Shown here in pieces: positions 36,000-45,043 of a stretch of DNA of 64,000 bases. Each line of letters starts with the position of its first letter. The stretch's first letter is position 1. The stretch comes from Candidatus Zixiibacteriota bacterium (GTDB taxonomy: Bacteria; Zixibacteria; MSB-5A5; GN15; FEB-12): the NCBI GenBank assembly GCA_040756055.1, contig JBFLZR010000005.1, positions 91,001 to 155,000 of the forward strand. Direction: 5' to 3'. Below the pieces are notes generated by a model. It did no database searches, was not told the origin of the DNA, and saw nothing but the letters and a program-made list of their open reading frames with translations. Both the position numbers and the translations under genes were made by a program.

Positions 36000-38486
36000 C
36001 TATTTCAGCAATATCATCTTTCGTGTTTGCACAAAGTCGTCGGTCTTGAGCCGGTAGAGATAGACTCCCGTGGCCACCTTATTCCCATCATCATCGTTGC
36101 CGTCCCAAACGGCAGAATACGTCCCGGCGGACTGTTCGGTGTTTATCAACCGGGTCACCTTCCGTCCCAGCAGATTGTAAATGTCGAGTTCCACATGCGA
36201 CCGATTCTTCAGCGAATACTTGATAGTTGTAGCCGGATTGAAAGGATTCGGGTAGTTCTGTCCGAGTTGAAAACGGCCCGGTAGCTCGCCGGCGCTCTGT
36301 GGCTCCGACACATCCACCGGGAGTGGCTCCAAAAGATTCATCAGCAGCGAAACGCGATCGGCCCCGTTGGCGGCAACGGCCAGGTCAGTATCGCCGTCGC
36401 CATCGATATCCGCGGCAAAAGCGTTGTGGGGATCGCTTCCGACGCTGTAATCGTATTCCTTCGTAAACGTCCCATCGCCGTTATTCTTCATCAGCGTCAC
36501 ATTGTGACCGTGCCGGTTCATTACCGCGATATCCTTGTAATCATCGCCATCAAAATCCGCGGCCACAGCCGAGTATGGCGTCCAGCCGGCCCAGTATCTC
36601 GTACCACTGTCAAAGGTCCCTGTACCGTCATTTATGAATACCTTCACGGTGAATTGGTAGAGCTCCGAAACAATCATATCCAGGTCGCCGTCATTGTCCA
36701 GGTCGGCCAGCTCAATTGAATTCGGCTCAGTGGCGGTCACGTAATCGGGGGAGCCCACGAAGGTCCCATCGCCATTATTCATCGCAAACGAGACAATGCC
36801 GTATCCGTATATGGCGACTGCCATGTCGATATCGCCATCATCATCCAGATCACCAACATTTACCACCCAGGGATAGACACCCGTTTCTCCCAGGGTTTCA
36901 CCAAACTGGAATGTCCCGTCGCCATTATTCAATAATACCATCAAGGTGGTATCGTTAGCATTGCTGACCAGCAGATCAGGGCCATTGACGCCGTCAAAAT
37001 CCGCCGATACGATTGACCATGGGTCGATTCCGACTTCGTAAGCCGAACCTCGCGACAGGCCCCCAGCACCGTTGTTCAGATACACTATGACGCTGTCGTC
37101 AGTATAATTTGTTATCGCAAAATCGATATCATCGTCCCCGTCGAAATCGCCGTACGTCAAAAGACCGGCGTCGTCGGTATAGTCCCCCACCTTGTAATTG
37201 ACCGCGCTCTGGTAGGTACTGTCTCCGAGGTTTATTATGATGGACAATTCGCCGTACGAGAAGCTCGAGGCGGCAATGTCCAGAATCTCATCCCCGTTGA
37301 CGTCAACGCACACAACTCCCACGGTGCCGTCGCCGGCGGGGCAATTGGTCAGCGAAAGAAAAGTACCATCCCCCCGGTTAAAGGCGGTGGAGATATTGTT
37401 GGCGTTACCGTTGCAAATTATTACATCCAGCCAACCGTCCTCATCGAGGTCCATCGTGGTCACCGCCTGTGGATAAAGAAGCGAATAGTTCCCCCCATAG
37501 CGCACAAGGGGAGAAAACGTTCCTCCACCCTGGTTGAGATGCACTCCGAAACTGTACGAGTATTCAGTCAGAACGATATCCTCGAGCCCATCGTTGTCGA
37601 TATCCGCCAGATGAATCCGGTCAGGGCTGGACCCGTGGGAATAGGTGCTGGGATAAACTACCGGAGCGCCCGAAAACGCTCCTGACCCGTTGTTGGCCAT
37701 AAGGCACACGTAGTTGAGAGCGTAAATTATGAGGTCCGTATCCCCGTCCTCATCATAATCGAAAGGCAACATCGCCCCCGGATGGTAAGAACCCGGCGCA
37801 TAGTCGGTCCGGGCGAAAGTGGAATCGCCGTTGTTAAGAAGAATCGAAAAGTCATAATCCAGCCCGCTGATCAAAGCAAGGTCATTTAGATTGTCCCCGT
37901 TGAAATCAGCGGTACATAACCCCGTGACCTGCCTTCCAACTGAGTGGAACGTTATATGCGGAAAGGCGCCTGTACCGTCATTCCACAGCACACCCACATT
38001 GTTTGCCTCGTGATTACCGCTGGCCAGGTCAATCCAGCCATTGTTGTCCAGATCGACAGCTACAAGGTCATAGGCCTGATTTATCGGTCCGTAACTGGCC
38101 GATTCGCTCAGATTCCCCTCGCCATCGTTTTCCATTATGACAATCCGGTTCTCACCGCGCAAAGACACCGCTACCTCAATATCACCATCGTTGTCGAAAT
38201 CGGCGGCTTCCGCCGAAAAGAGATACTGCCCCACCACATATCTGTCCCCGGGGCCGATAGTGCCGTCACCATAGTTGAAATGAACTGCAAAACTGCTGTC
38301 ATAATTATCATAGTTGGTGACAATAATGTCCTCCAAGCCATCCCCATCAAGATCCGCTAAAATAACCTGATATGGCTGCGTCAGAGTGTGGTAAGAAAGC
38401 TCGGTAGTGAATTGTTGTTCAAAGGCCCAGATGGAAGGAGACAGGGCCATGATCAAAACGAGTAGAAACGCCTTGGAAAGTCGCAT
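36000..38486 (-). CDS. FG-GAP/VCBS repeat protein with C-terminal sorting domain
   Basis: A secreted 828-residue protein. The signal peptide ends near SIWAF; then come about twelve FG-GAP/VCBS repeats, recognisable by recurrent calcium-binding cores such as DLDGDGLEDIIV, DFDNDGDIEVAV and DIDGDGDTDLAV, predicted to form beta-propellers. The last ~90 residues start GQNYPNPFNPATTIKYSL and end GVYLYRLKTDDFVQTRKMIL: the FlgD-like/type IX-type sorting domain of FCB bacteria. It should be exported and attached at the cell surface. Monocistronic; function in adhesion is inferred from the fold. Confidence 0.9.
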   Translation of the reverse strand: MRLSKAFLLVLIMALSPSIWAFEQQFTTELSYHTLTQPYQVILADLDGDGLEDIIVTNYDNYDSSFAVHFNYGDGTIGPGDRYVVGQYLFSAEAADFDNDGDIEVAVSLRGENRIVIMENDGEGNLSESASYGPINQAYDLVAVDLDNNGWIDLASGNHEANNVGVLWNDGTGAFPHITFHSVGRQVTGLCTADFNGDNLNDLALISGLDYDFSILLNNGDSTFARTDYAPGSYHPGAMLPFDYDEDGDTDLIIYALNYVCLMANNGSGAFSGAPVVYPSTYSHGSSPDRIHLADIDNDGLEDIVLTEYSYSFGVHLNQGGGTFSPLVRYGGNYSLLYPQAVTTMDLDEDGWLDVIICNGNANNISTAFNRGDGTFLSLTNCPAGDGTVGVVCVDVNGDEILDIAASSFSYGELSIIINLGDSTYQSAVNYKVGDYTDDAGLLTYGDFDGDDDIDFAITNYTDDSVIVYLNNGAGGLSRGSAYEVGIDPWSIVSADFDGVNGPDLLVSNANDTTLMVLLNNGDGTFQFGETLGETGVYPWVVNVGDLDDDGDIDMAVAIYGYGIVSFAMNNGDGTFVGSPDYVTATEPNSIELADLDNDGDLDMIVSELYQFTVKVFINDGTGTFDSGTRYWAGWTPYSAVAADFDGDDYKDIAVMNRHGHNVTLMKNNGDGTFTKEYDYSVGSDPHNAFAADIDGDGDTDLAVAANGADRVSLLMNLLEPLPVDVSEPQSAGELPGRFQLGQNYPNPFNPATTIKYSLKNRSHVELDIYNLLGRKVTRLINTEQSAGTYSAVWDGNDDDGNKVATGVYLYRLKTDDFVQTRKMILLK

Positions 38487-38745
38487 GTGTACCCCATGTT
38501 GTTAAGTTGCAGTCGTGTTGTATGGATAAATATAGATATTTTGTCCTGTTTGTCAAAATCTTAGCGCTTCTTTTTAGAAAATTCTAAGCAGCTATGTGTC
38601 TGGTCACATACGCATGTGTCTCAGATGTGAACATATGAATTTCCGCAGTGTCGCCTGTGTGCTTAATCTTTCGATATTTCCCGAGACTGTGCGTATTGTT
38701 TGCAAAGAGAGTTCTCTCCAATATTATTCAAGCAGGAGGTTTGAG

Positions 38746-39045
38746 GTGGCTACCTTTATGCTCATGACAAAGCTCTCCCCCGATATCACAGCTAAGATGA
38801 AAGACAGAGCAAAAATCGGGCGCGCCTGGCTGGACAAAGTCAAGGAGAAGTGCCCCGAAGTGAAGTTCCTGGCTCACTATGGTCTACTCGGACCATTTGA
38901 TTTCGTGGATATCTATGAGGCTCCCAATGCCGAGACGGCGGCCAAAGTCTCCATGATCAGCCTCGCCAATGGAGCGCTACAGGCGGAAAGCTGGATGGCG
39001 ATTCCGTACAAGACTATCGTGGATTTGGCCGCGGAGATCGAATAG
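38746..39045 (+). CDS. GYD-domain protein 2
   Basis: A 99-residue GYD-family protein starting at GTG 38746, five bases after AGGAGGT; the longer open frame back to 38596 has no ribosome site. Family blocks are FMLMTKLSPDI, KFLAHYGLLGPFDFVDIYEA and the end AESWMAIPYKTIVDLAAEIE. It is clearly closer to the GYD protein at 50644-50985 (shared CPEVK-LAHY--LGP-DF pattern) than to the one at 35632. Soluble, cytoplasmic; function unknown. The 258-base upstream gap is AT-rich and holds its promoter, but I cannot point to a clear one. Confidence 0.85.
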   Translation: MATFMLMTKLSPDITAKMKDRAKIGRAWLDKVKEKCPEVKFLAHYGLLGPFDFVDIYEAPNAETAAKVSMISLANGALQAESWMAIPYKTIVDLAAEIE

Positions 39046-39402
39046 TAGGCCGAGGGCCATAACCGGCTGTTAAATAACGAGATAAAGAAGCGTGTGGCGG
39101 GGAGCCATCCGAGTTTTGCTTTGACAAAAAGCTTTTCTTTGCTTAAATTATATGACATAGACTCAAGTACCCACGGGAGAACAGCGTCATACTCAGAACC
39201 TCACAAAAGTTATATTCGCGTAAGACATTACTATTAGGTGCGAGCCCGCTCAGTTGATAAAATGATTCAGAGTTTTTGACGATACAAGCAGTAAGCCGTA
39301 ATTTCATAAATAGCGATAGTGGATTAAAGCGCAAACGAGAATAGCAGATTTAGCATAACCTCAGGGAAAGTCTCAGGCCTTGGGGGATGAAAGGAAATTC
39401 GC
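39046..39402 (+). other. long untranslated leader region of the papain-like gene
   Basis: A 357-base gap. It contains a very good promoter (39121-39149) and then about 245 bases of untranslated leader before the protease gene. I see no open reading frame, and no terminator-like stem in the leader. The length is unusual for this window and could hold a regulatory RNA element. Confidence 0.4.
39121..39149 (+). promoter_or_regulatory. sigma-70-type promoter of the papain-like gene
   Basis: TTGACA (39121-39126), 17-base spacer, TAAATT (39144-39149). It is the best-matching promoter before the gene at 39403. Confidence 0.7.
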
Positions 39403-41259
39403 ATGTTACTACCGTCGGCACCATCAGACAAAAACAAAACACCTCTTTCACTGCTCACCATTGCCATCCTGTTACTGATTTTTCTCATTGCTCCGGCCAT
39501 ACAGGCACAATTGACCCAGGAGGATATTGACGCGCTCCGCGAGCGAGGCAAAGAGGAAGGCTGGACTTTTACGGTCGGTCTGTGCGAGGCTAACACCAAA
39601 TACTCTCTTGAAGAACTCTGTGGCTTCAACAGGCCGGATAACTGGTACGACATGGCCCCGCATACAACCTTTACTTCTCTTTCGACCATGGCCGCTCCGA
39701 CATTATGGGATTGGCGCGAATACGATGGCGTTTCCGCTATAAAGAATCAGGGCAACTGCGGAAGTTGCTGGGCGTTTGGGACTCTGGCACCACTTGAGTG
39801 TGCCATCAAAATCCGTGATGGCATTTCCGTTGACTTAGCCGAACAGTGGCTGCTAAGCTGCAACAAGGATGGCTGGGACTGCGATGGTGGCTTTTTTGCC
39901 CATGATTATCTCGTGAGCAAAAATGACCTGTGCCGCCAGACCGGTGCCGTTATGGAAAGCGACTTTCCGTATGCCGCGACCGAACTACCGTGCGAGTGCC
40001 CCTATGAACGCCATTACTGGATAGACAGCTGGGCTTATATCGGCAACAGCTATACCGTGCCGGCCACCGAAGATATCAAACAGGCCGTTATGACCTACGG
40101 CCCGGTCTCGGTGGGCGTATTCGTTAACGACGCCTGGTACGGCTATTCGGGAGGAATCTTCAACGCCTGCGAAGTCGGCAACACCAATCACGCTGTCGCG
40201 ATAGTTGGATGGGACGACAATTTTCAGGGTTCCGGAGTGGGCGTGTGGATCGTCAAGAATTCCTGGGGTGCCGATTGGGGCGATGATGGTTTTATCTACA
40301 TGCCTTATGGGTGCTCGCTGATAGGCGAAGGCGCTTGTTACATCGAATTCGATCTCCCCGGATTCTTCTTCTGGGCCGATACAACCTTCGGTTGGGCTCC
40401 GGTCGATGTCAATTTCGAGGCCTACTCCCCCCTCACCGTCGATAGCTGGCACTGGGATTTCGGTGACGGAACAACCGCCGATGTTCAGATTCCCCCTACC
40501 CACACATATACCGAAAACGGCTCCTATGATGTGTCGCTTCAGGCGGTCATCGGAGGCGAGACTCGAACCATTACCAAGCCGGTGTATGTGATCGCGGTGG
40601 CCGATACCATTCGCGGCGACAACGTAACAACTGACCCGGATACAGATGTGGAATTTGTCGTCTACGCCAATAATTCCGCGCCCATCCAGTATCTCAAAAT
40701 ACCGGTAGAATTCGGTAACACTTTTGGAATGACATATGACTCGTTCTCTACGGCCGGGTGCCGCACGGACTACTTCTATAGGCAGGATTATCTCCATTAC
40801 GATATCTGGTTTGGCAAGCGCCTGACACTGCGTCTTCAGACCGATCCGACTGCCGAACCCGACCTAGCTCCCGGTGAGGGCCCTATCGTTAAGCTGTACT
40901 TCTCTGTGCCATCCACCGCCCCCATTGGCTCTTTGGCCACTATCCAGCTCGATGGTTACGACATTTATTTGCCCGCCTACTACGGCGAGTATGCCGACTA
41001 CCAAGTACCTGCCTACAATGGCACTGTCACGGTAGGGGCAGCGGGATGTTGCGCGACCGTTGGCGACATCAATCACGACGGCAGCATTGACCCGCTCGAT
41101 GTCACCTATTTCGTTGACTGGATATGGAAAGGCGGTGCGGACATACCGTGTCTTGACGAAGCCGATTCCAACGGCGATAGTGAAGTCGATCCGCTCGATT
41201 TGACCTATCTCGTCGCCTACATCTGGCAGAGCGGTCCGCCTCCAGTTGGTTGTCCGTAG
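39403..41259 (+). CDS. secreted papain-family cysteine protease with PKD, cohesin-like and dockerin modules
   Basis: A 618-residue exported protein. After a signal anchor (about 16-33) comes a C1A peptidase domain (about 100-320) with an intact triad: Cys122 in NCGSCWAFG, His263 in NTNHAVAIVGW and Asn286 in IVKNSWGADWG. A PKD domain follows (about 330-395, SWHWDFGDGTTADVQ), then a cohesin-like beta domain (about 400-545), and at the end a two-repeat dockerin (GDINHDGSIDPLDVTYFVDW and DSNGDSEVDPLDLTYLVAYI). It should digest extracellular protein and may attach to a cohesin partner. The ATG at 39403 lies after GAAAGGAAA. Confidence 0.92.
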   Translation: MLLPSAPSDKNKTPLSLLTIAILLLIFLIAPAIQAQLTQEDIDALRERGKEEGWTFTVGLCEANTKYSLEELCGFNRPDNWYDMAPHTTFTSLSTMAAPTLWDWREYDGVSAIKNQGNCGSCWAFGTLAPLECAIKIRDGISVDLAEQWLLSCNKDGWDCDGGFFAHDYLVSKNDLCRQTGAVMESDFPYAATELPCECPYERHYWIDSWAYIGNSYTVPATEDIKQAVMTYGPVSVGVFVNDAWYGYSGGIFNACEVGNTNHAVAIVGWDDNFQGSGVGVWIVKNSWGADWGDDGFIYMPYGCSLIGEGACYIEFDLPGFFFWADTTFGWAPVDVNFEAYSPLTVDSWHWDFGDGTTADVQIPPTHTYTENGSYDVSLQAVIGGETRTITKPVYVIAVADTIRGDNVTTDPDTDVEFVVYANNSAPIQYLKIPVEFGNTFGMTYDSFSTAGCRTDYFYRQDYLHYDIWFGKRLTLRLQTDPTAEPDLAPGEGPIVKLYFSVPSTAPIGSLATIQLDGYDIYLPAYYGEYADYQVPAYNGTVTVGAAGCCATVGDINHDGSIDPLDVTYFVDWIWKGGADIPCLDEADSNGDSEVDPLDLTYLVAYIWQSGPPPVGCP

Positions 41260-41313
41260 ATACTCTGAGCACTGGCTCAGTATGGGATTCGGTGCTCCTC
41301 CCGCATAAGCTGT

Positions 41314-41350
41314 ACTCCGGCTTGACCGTCAAGCCGGAGTCATTTTTTAT
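41314..41350 (+). terminator. intrinsic terminator after the papain-like gene
   Basis: Twelve-base perfect stem (ACTCCGGCTTGA/TCAAGCCGGAGT) with a tight loop, then CA and six T; 55 bases after the stop. Confidence 0.92.
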
Positions 41351-41439
41351 TGTGTATAGGCTAAACCCCTGTTATTTTGTAAAATCTTTATGACCAGCGA
41401 TAACAGTGACTGAATCTAAGAAAGGCTTAAGGATTTCGT

Positions 41440-42387
41440 ATGAGTAAGAATTTTGCGCTGACCGGGGCTTCGGGATATATCGCGCCGCGGCATCTAAGAG
41501 CCATAAAGGAAACCGGCAATAGACTAATCGCCGCCCTTGACCCCCATGACTCGGCGGGTGTTATCGATGGCTATTTCGACGATGCTGTTTTTTTCACCGA
41601 ATTTGAACGTTTTGACAGGCATATCGAGAAACTACGCCGACTCAACGGCGTTAACTCTATTGACTATGTCAGCATCTGCTCACCGAACTACCTCCACGAC
41701 GCCCACGCCCGGTTTGCCCTGAGGATCGGCGCCGATGTCATTTGCGAAAAACCGCTTGTGCTCAATCCATGGAATATCGATGCCCTCGCGGAACTGGAAC
41801 GCGAAAGCGGCAAAAACATATACACTGTGTTGCAGCTTCGAGTCCACCCATCCTTGATTGCCCTGCACGATAATATCCACAAAGAGAAAATCAAGACCAA
41901 GAAAGATATCAACCTCACCTATATAACATCGAGAGGCCCCTGGTATCTGGTTTCGTGGAAAGGGCACCTGGATCGCTCCGGAGGTCTTGCTACCAACATC
42001 GGTATCCATTTCTTCGATCTCCTGATGTGGCTCTTCGGAGACGTGGAGAAATCGGAAGTCTATTTGTCAGAACCGACCAAGACCTCGGGGTTTCTCGAGT
42101 TAAAAAATGCCAGAGTGAAGTGGTTTCTATCGATTGACAAGAACGACCTCCCCGCGGAGTCGCTGCAGAAAGGTCAGCGCACCTTCAGATCGATCACCAT
42201 CGATAACGAAGCAATAGAATTCTCGGACGGTTTCACCGACCTGCACACGATCGTCTACCGCGAGACACTCGCCGGTCATGGTTTTGGTCTCGACGACGCC
42301 AGGCCATCGATTGAACTGGTGCACGGCATCAGAAACGCGAAGGTTGTACCAATCGGAGATGACGCTCATCCGGCTCTACAGAAATAG
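41440..42387 (+). CDS. wlbA: WlbA/WbpB-like UDP-GlcNAc-uronate 3-dehydrogenase (Gfo/Idh/MocA)
   Basis: A 315-residue NAD-dependent sugar-nucleotide oxidoreductase of the Gfo/Idh/MocA family. Residues 5-14 (FALTGASGYI) form the Rossmann loop; the blocks IDYVSICSPNYLHDAH, DVICEKPLVLNPWNIDAL and GGLATNIGIHFFDLLMWLFG closely match my memory of WlbA/WbpB, which oxidises UDP-GlcNAcA at C3 during synthesis of 2,3-diacetamido sugars for O-antigen. The EKP lysine is the usual catalytic residue. The partner transaminase and acetyltransferase genes are absent nearby, so it is an orphan here. Followed after 39 bases by the HD-GYP gene. Confidence 0.8.
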   Translation: MSKNFALTGASGYIAPRHLRAIKETGNRLIAALDPHDSAGVIDGYFDDAVFFTEFERFDRHIEKLRRLNGVNSIDYVSICSPNYLHDAHARFALRIGADVICEKPLVLNPWNIDALAELERESGKNIYTVLQLRVHPSLIALHDNIHKEKIKTKKDINLTYITSRGPWYLVSWKGHLDRSGGLATNIGIHFFDLLMWLFGDVEKSEVYLSEPTKTSGFLELKNARVKWFLSIDKNDLPAESLQKGQRTFRSITIDNEAIEFSDGFTDLHTIVYRETLAGHGFGLDDARPSIELVHGIRNAKVVPIGDDAHPALQK

Positions 42388-42426
42388 CTCCCATTTACGT
42401 ACAATCTATGGTCCCTGTGAACAGGA

Positions 42427-43398
42427 ATGGTCATGCTGGATACCACTATCGAACAGTTAAAAGACCGGATCAAACAGTCCCGGCTGAAGGAAATTCTCTC
42501 CGATGAGCTCAGCAGCCTGCTTTCCGAGAAACCGCCGGGCGTTTCTGTCGATGAGTTTATTACGGCCGCAGCTGTCCTGATCCTCAAAGAACTAAAAGGG
42601 GAACTGACATCATCTCAGCCGGGCTCTGCGAATCCCTTCCCCTCGGACATCGACTGCGAGACAATCATTAACGGTCTGCTGATCGGCATGCGGCGGGATA
42701 TCCTCGAAAGCAACCTTCAAATGGTCAAGGCGCTCGGCTCCGCTATTGCCGAGCGGGATTTTGGCACGAGCGAACACAACCTCCGGGTAACCATCTACGC
42801 CATTCACCTCGCCGAACAACTCGATCTGGGAGACAATCAGATTCAAGCCCTGATAAAGGGCTCCTTCCTTCACGATATTGGCAAAATTGGCCTGCGGGAC
42901 AATACCCTTCTCAAGAAAGGGCAACTATCGGATGACGAATTCGAAACCGTGAAAAAACACGTCCTTCTCGGCACCAGGATCATTCAGGGGGTACGGTGGC
43001 TCGAAGACGCCGCCAGTGTCGTACAGTATCATCATGAACGCTGGGATGGCTCAGGATATGTCGAAGGACTGAAGGGTGAGGCCATCCCTCTTGTGGCCCG
43101 CATCTTCACGATTGCGGATGTCTTCGATGCCCTCGTTTCAGAACGAACCTACAAGCAGGCACTGCCTATCGACGAGGCCATTCGCGCGATGCACAAGGAC
43201 AAGGGAAAACGCTTTGACCCGAATTTACTTGACGCCTTCCTGAGAATTTCCCGCGACTCCTACACCGAAGTCGTAAGTATGAACAGGTTCGGGTTGGAAG
43301 ATACCCTGCTAAAAGCGATCAATCGCTACTTTCACTTCAGCGCGACAGTTGATGAACTCCGGAGCAGCTTCGGGTCAAAAAGCGAGCAACAGGGCTAA
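42427..43398 (+). CDS. HD-GYP domain protein with an altered GYP motif
   Basis: A 323-residue cytoplasmic protein: a helical N-terminal region (1-95) and an HD-GYP domain (about 96-300). The metal-binding residues are present: HNLR near 117, HD at 149-150 in FLHDIGKIG, KKHVLLG, HHERWDGSG at 202-210, and DVFDAL. The name-giving motif reads GYV (210-212) instead of GYP. Such proteins break down c-di-GMP; the change may affect substrate or partner binding rather than metals. ATG at 42433 is an equally good start. Its stop overlaps a convergent gene by four bases. Confidence 0.85.
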   Translation: MVMLDTTIEQLKDRIKQSRLKEILSDELSSLLSEKPPGVSVDEFITAAAVLILKELKGELTSSQPGSANPFPSDIDCETIINGLLIGMRRDILESNLQMVKALGSAIAERDFGTSEHNLRVTIYAIHLAEQLDLGDNQIQALIKGSFLHDIGKIGLRDNTLLKKGQLSDDEFETVKKHVLLGTRIIQGVRWLEDAASVVQYHHERWDGSGYVEGLKGEAIPLVARIFTIADVFDALVSERTYKQALPIDEAIRAMHKDKGKRFDPNLLDAFLRISRDSYTEVVSMNRFGLEDTLLKAINRYFHFSATVDELRSSFGSKSEQQG

Positions 43399-43835
43399 TA
43401 TTTCTTAAAAAGCTTCGCCAGAAACCGATGAAACCGATGAATGCCGGTTACCGGCTCGGCATACATCAATATACATTTGTCCCGTACCACCGATATTCCG
43501 CTTCTCTGAGCTCGGCTCGCCGCTAACGAAAAATCCGCTCCCTGCTGAAACCAGAGTTTCAACACACCGGCCTTTTCGGCCTGCTCCACCACATCAAGCG
43601 CCTTTTCCGGCTTGACCACCACCACGGCTGCGTCCACCTTGCCTCGAAGGTCAGTCAGAGAACCAAAACAGCGGTCACCATCGAATGTCCTGAGATTCGG
43701 ATTTACGGGATAAACGGAGTACTTGTTTTTCTTCAGGGTCCTGAAGACCGAAGTCCCGAACTTGATGCGGGAAGATGATACTCCCACGACCGCTATGCCT
43801 CGAGCATTGAGAAAACTGCGAATGTTGTCATCCAT
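43395..43835 (-). CDS. CoA-binding domain protein (YccU-like)
   Basis: A 146-residue single-domain protein of the CoA-binding (COG1832/YccU) family with a Rossmann fold. The glycine-rich start GIAVVGVSSSRIKFGTSVFR, the YPVNPN block and the VVVVKPEKALDVVEQAEKAG segment with KLWFQQGA are typical. These small proteins bind CoA or a CoA thioester, but most are uncharacterised. It converges on the HD-GYP gene with a 4-base overlap of stops, and it follows the anti-sigma gene on the same strand after 22 bases, so it may belong to the sigma-factor operon. Confidence 0.82.
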   Translation of the reverse strand: MDDNIRSFLNARGIAVVGVSSSRIKFGTSVFRTLKKNKYSVYPVNPNLRTFDGDRCFGSLTDLRGKVDAAVVVVKPEKALDVVEQAEKAGVLKLWFQQGADFSLAASRAQRSGISVVRDKCILMYAEPVTGIHRFHRFLAKLFKKY

Positions 43836-43857
43836 AACGCCTTAAGTATAATCGCGC

Positions 43858-44382
43858 TCACACGGAAAAGAAATAGGCTTTATCGACTTTATGCTTCGCC
43901 AGAATCCTGTCAACCAGTCCCACACCCGCTAGAATCATACCAGCAAAAATCAACAAGTACAAACTCTCTCCAAACCCCAGTATCCATCCTGTCATGCCGC
44001 TGAAAGCCGAGGTGTCTGGAAAAACCTTGCCGAAAGAAACTGAACTGAAACCCTGAAGTAACGCTTTAATATCAACGAAGTACCATATTGCCAGTAGACA
44101 CGATACTGCACCTAAAAGGCTATAGATGATGACCCAGGGGTTGGTTGCGGTTGACGGACTCTCCGAGGCTCTGATCCGGCTCATGATCCGGGCCGCGAAA
44201 TCGTTCGGCAGAGAAACTTCATCTTCTTTCTTCAAAACTGAATAGAGTCGCCTGTAGTCATTCAGTACGCCCCGGCAGACCTCACAGGACTGCAGATGTT
44301 CAAACTCATTTTCGCTCAGTGCGCTTGCCTGCTGGTCCAAATACTTCTGTATCTTTATCTCAGAAAGGTGTTCTATTGACAT
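43858..44382 (-). CDS. anti-sigma factor with zinc-binding domain
   Basis: A 174-residue membrane protein that should hold the co-encoded ECF sigma factor inactive. The N-terminal anti-sigma zinc domain shows the H-x3-C-x2-C pattern in EHLQSCEVC (about residues 28-36). Two membrane helices follow (about 82-105 and 137-157), an even number that would leave both ends on the cytoplasmic side. It overlaps the sigma gene by 10 bases, a strong sign of coupled synthesis in matched amounts. Confidence 0.85.
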   Translation of the reverse strand: MSIEHLSEIKIQKYLDQQASALSENEFEHLQSCEVCRGVLNDYRRLYSVLKKEDEVSLPNDFAARIMSRIRASESPSTATNPWVIIYSLLGAVSCLLAIWYFVDIKALLQGFSSVSFGKVFPDTSAFSGMTGWILGFGESLYLLIFAGMILAGVGLVDRILAKHKVDKAYFFSV

Positions 44383-44954
44383 AAATCCTCCTGGCTATAC
44401 TTAACCATAAGCCTGTCTTTCAAAAGTTTCCGGGCACGAAAAAGGTGACTTTTGACCGTGCCGTCAGGAAGCCTCGTTATATCGGAAATCTCCTTATACG
44501 ACAAATCCTCAAGGTGATACAGCGCCAGAATCATCCTATACTGGGCTGGCAACCCAGCAATCTCACTGCGTATTATATCACCCAAAACGGCTGCCTCTGC
44601 CTTCTCGTAGGGCGAACTGTCTTCCGATGCCACCCTCTCCATTGGCGACTCATCAGCCATCACATCGTCATAAAGAGGCACTTTTTTCTTCTCCAGATAG
44701 TTCACACAGGTGTTGTAGGCAATTGTCGCAATCCAAGTCGACAGTTTGGAATTAAAGCTAAAGGAAGCCAACTTCCGGTAAACCTTCACGAAAACATCCT
44801 GACAAACATCCTCCCGGTCCGACCGGTTCTCCACCATGCGAAAGACTATGTGCGCCACCAGCTTCTGGTGTTGCTCAATGATGGCCTGAAAAAGGTCGGT
44901 GTCCCCCGCCAGAATGCTGGCGACAAGCTGCCTCGACTCCTCATGATCTTCCAT
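44373..44954 (-). CDS. ECF-type RNA polymerase sigma factor
   Basis: A 193-residue group 4 sigma factor with region 2 (FQAIIEQHQKLVAHIVFRMV and the REDVCQDVFVKVYRKL helix that binds core and the -10) and region 4 (LPAQYRMILALYHLEDLSYK followed by LPDGTVKSHLFRARKLLKDR). I start it at the ATG at 44954 because AAAGGAG precedes it; the frame is open to 44996. The anti-sigma gene overlaps its 3' end. Its own promoter and that of the divergent gene share the same -35-like TGAAACA, suggesting autoregulation. Confidence 0.9.
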   Translation of the reverse strand: MEDHEESRQLVASILAGDTDLFQAIIEQHQKLVAHIVFRMVENRSDREDVCQDVFVKVYRKLASFSFNSKLSTWIATIAYNTCVNYLEKKKVPLYDDVMADESPMERVASEDSSPYEKAEAAVLGDIIRSEIAGLPAQYRMILALYHLEDLSYKEISDITRLPDGTVKSHLFRARKLLKDRLMVKYSQEDLCQ

Positions 44955-44966
44955 ATCTCCTTTATA

Positions 44967-44995
44967 TACGACAGTTATGACCGAAAGATGTTTCA
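44967..44995 (-). promoter_or_regulatory. putative ECF promoter of the sigma operon
   Basis: Reading leftward: TGAAACAT (from 44995), then TCGTA at 44971-44967, about 16 bases between them. It lies close to the ATG at 44954, giving a very short leader that still contains AGGAGAT; this lowers confidence. Confidence 0.35.
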
Positions 44996-45013
44996 AACTT
45001 TGACCGCCATAGC

Positions 45014-45043
45014 TGAAACAAATGCCTGCCTATGCCTGTCTGA
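45014..45043 (+). promoter_or_regulatory. putative ECF promoter of the divergent membrane-protein gene
   Basis: TGAAACAA (45014-45021), 17-base spacer, TCTGA (45039-45043), the pattern of ECF sigma promoters (compare sigma-E GGAACTT/TCTGA). It repeats the -35 of the sigma gene in the opposite direction. Confidence 0.45.

Noticed and set aside
38596..38630. TGTGTCTGGTCACA as a CRP/FNR-like site upstream of GYD protein 2
   Set aside because: The half-sites are six bases apart, while the CRP/FNR layout of TGTG and CACA has eight; no other copy supports it.
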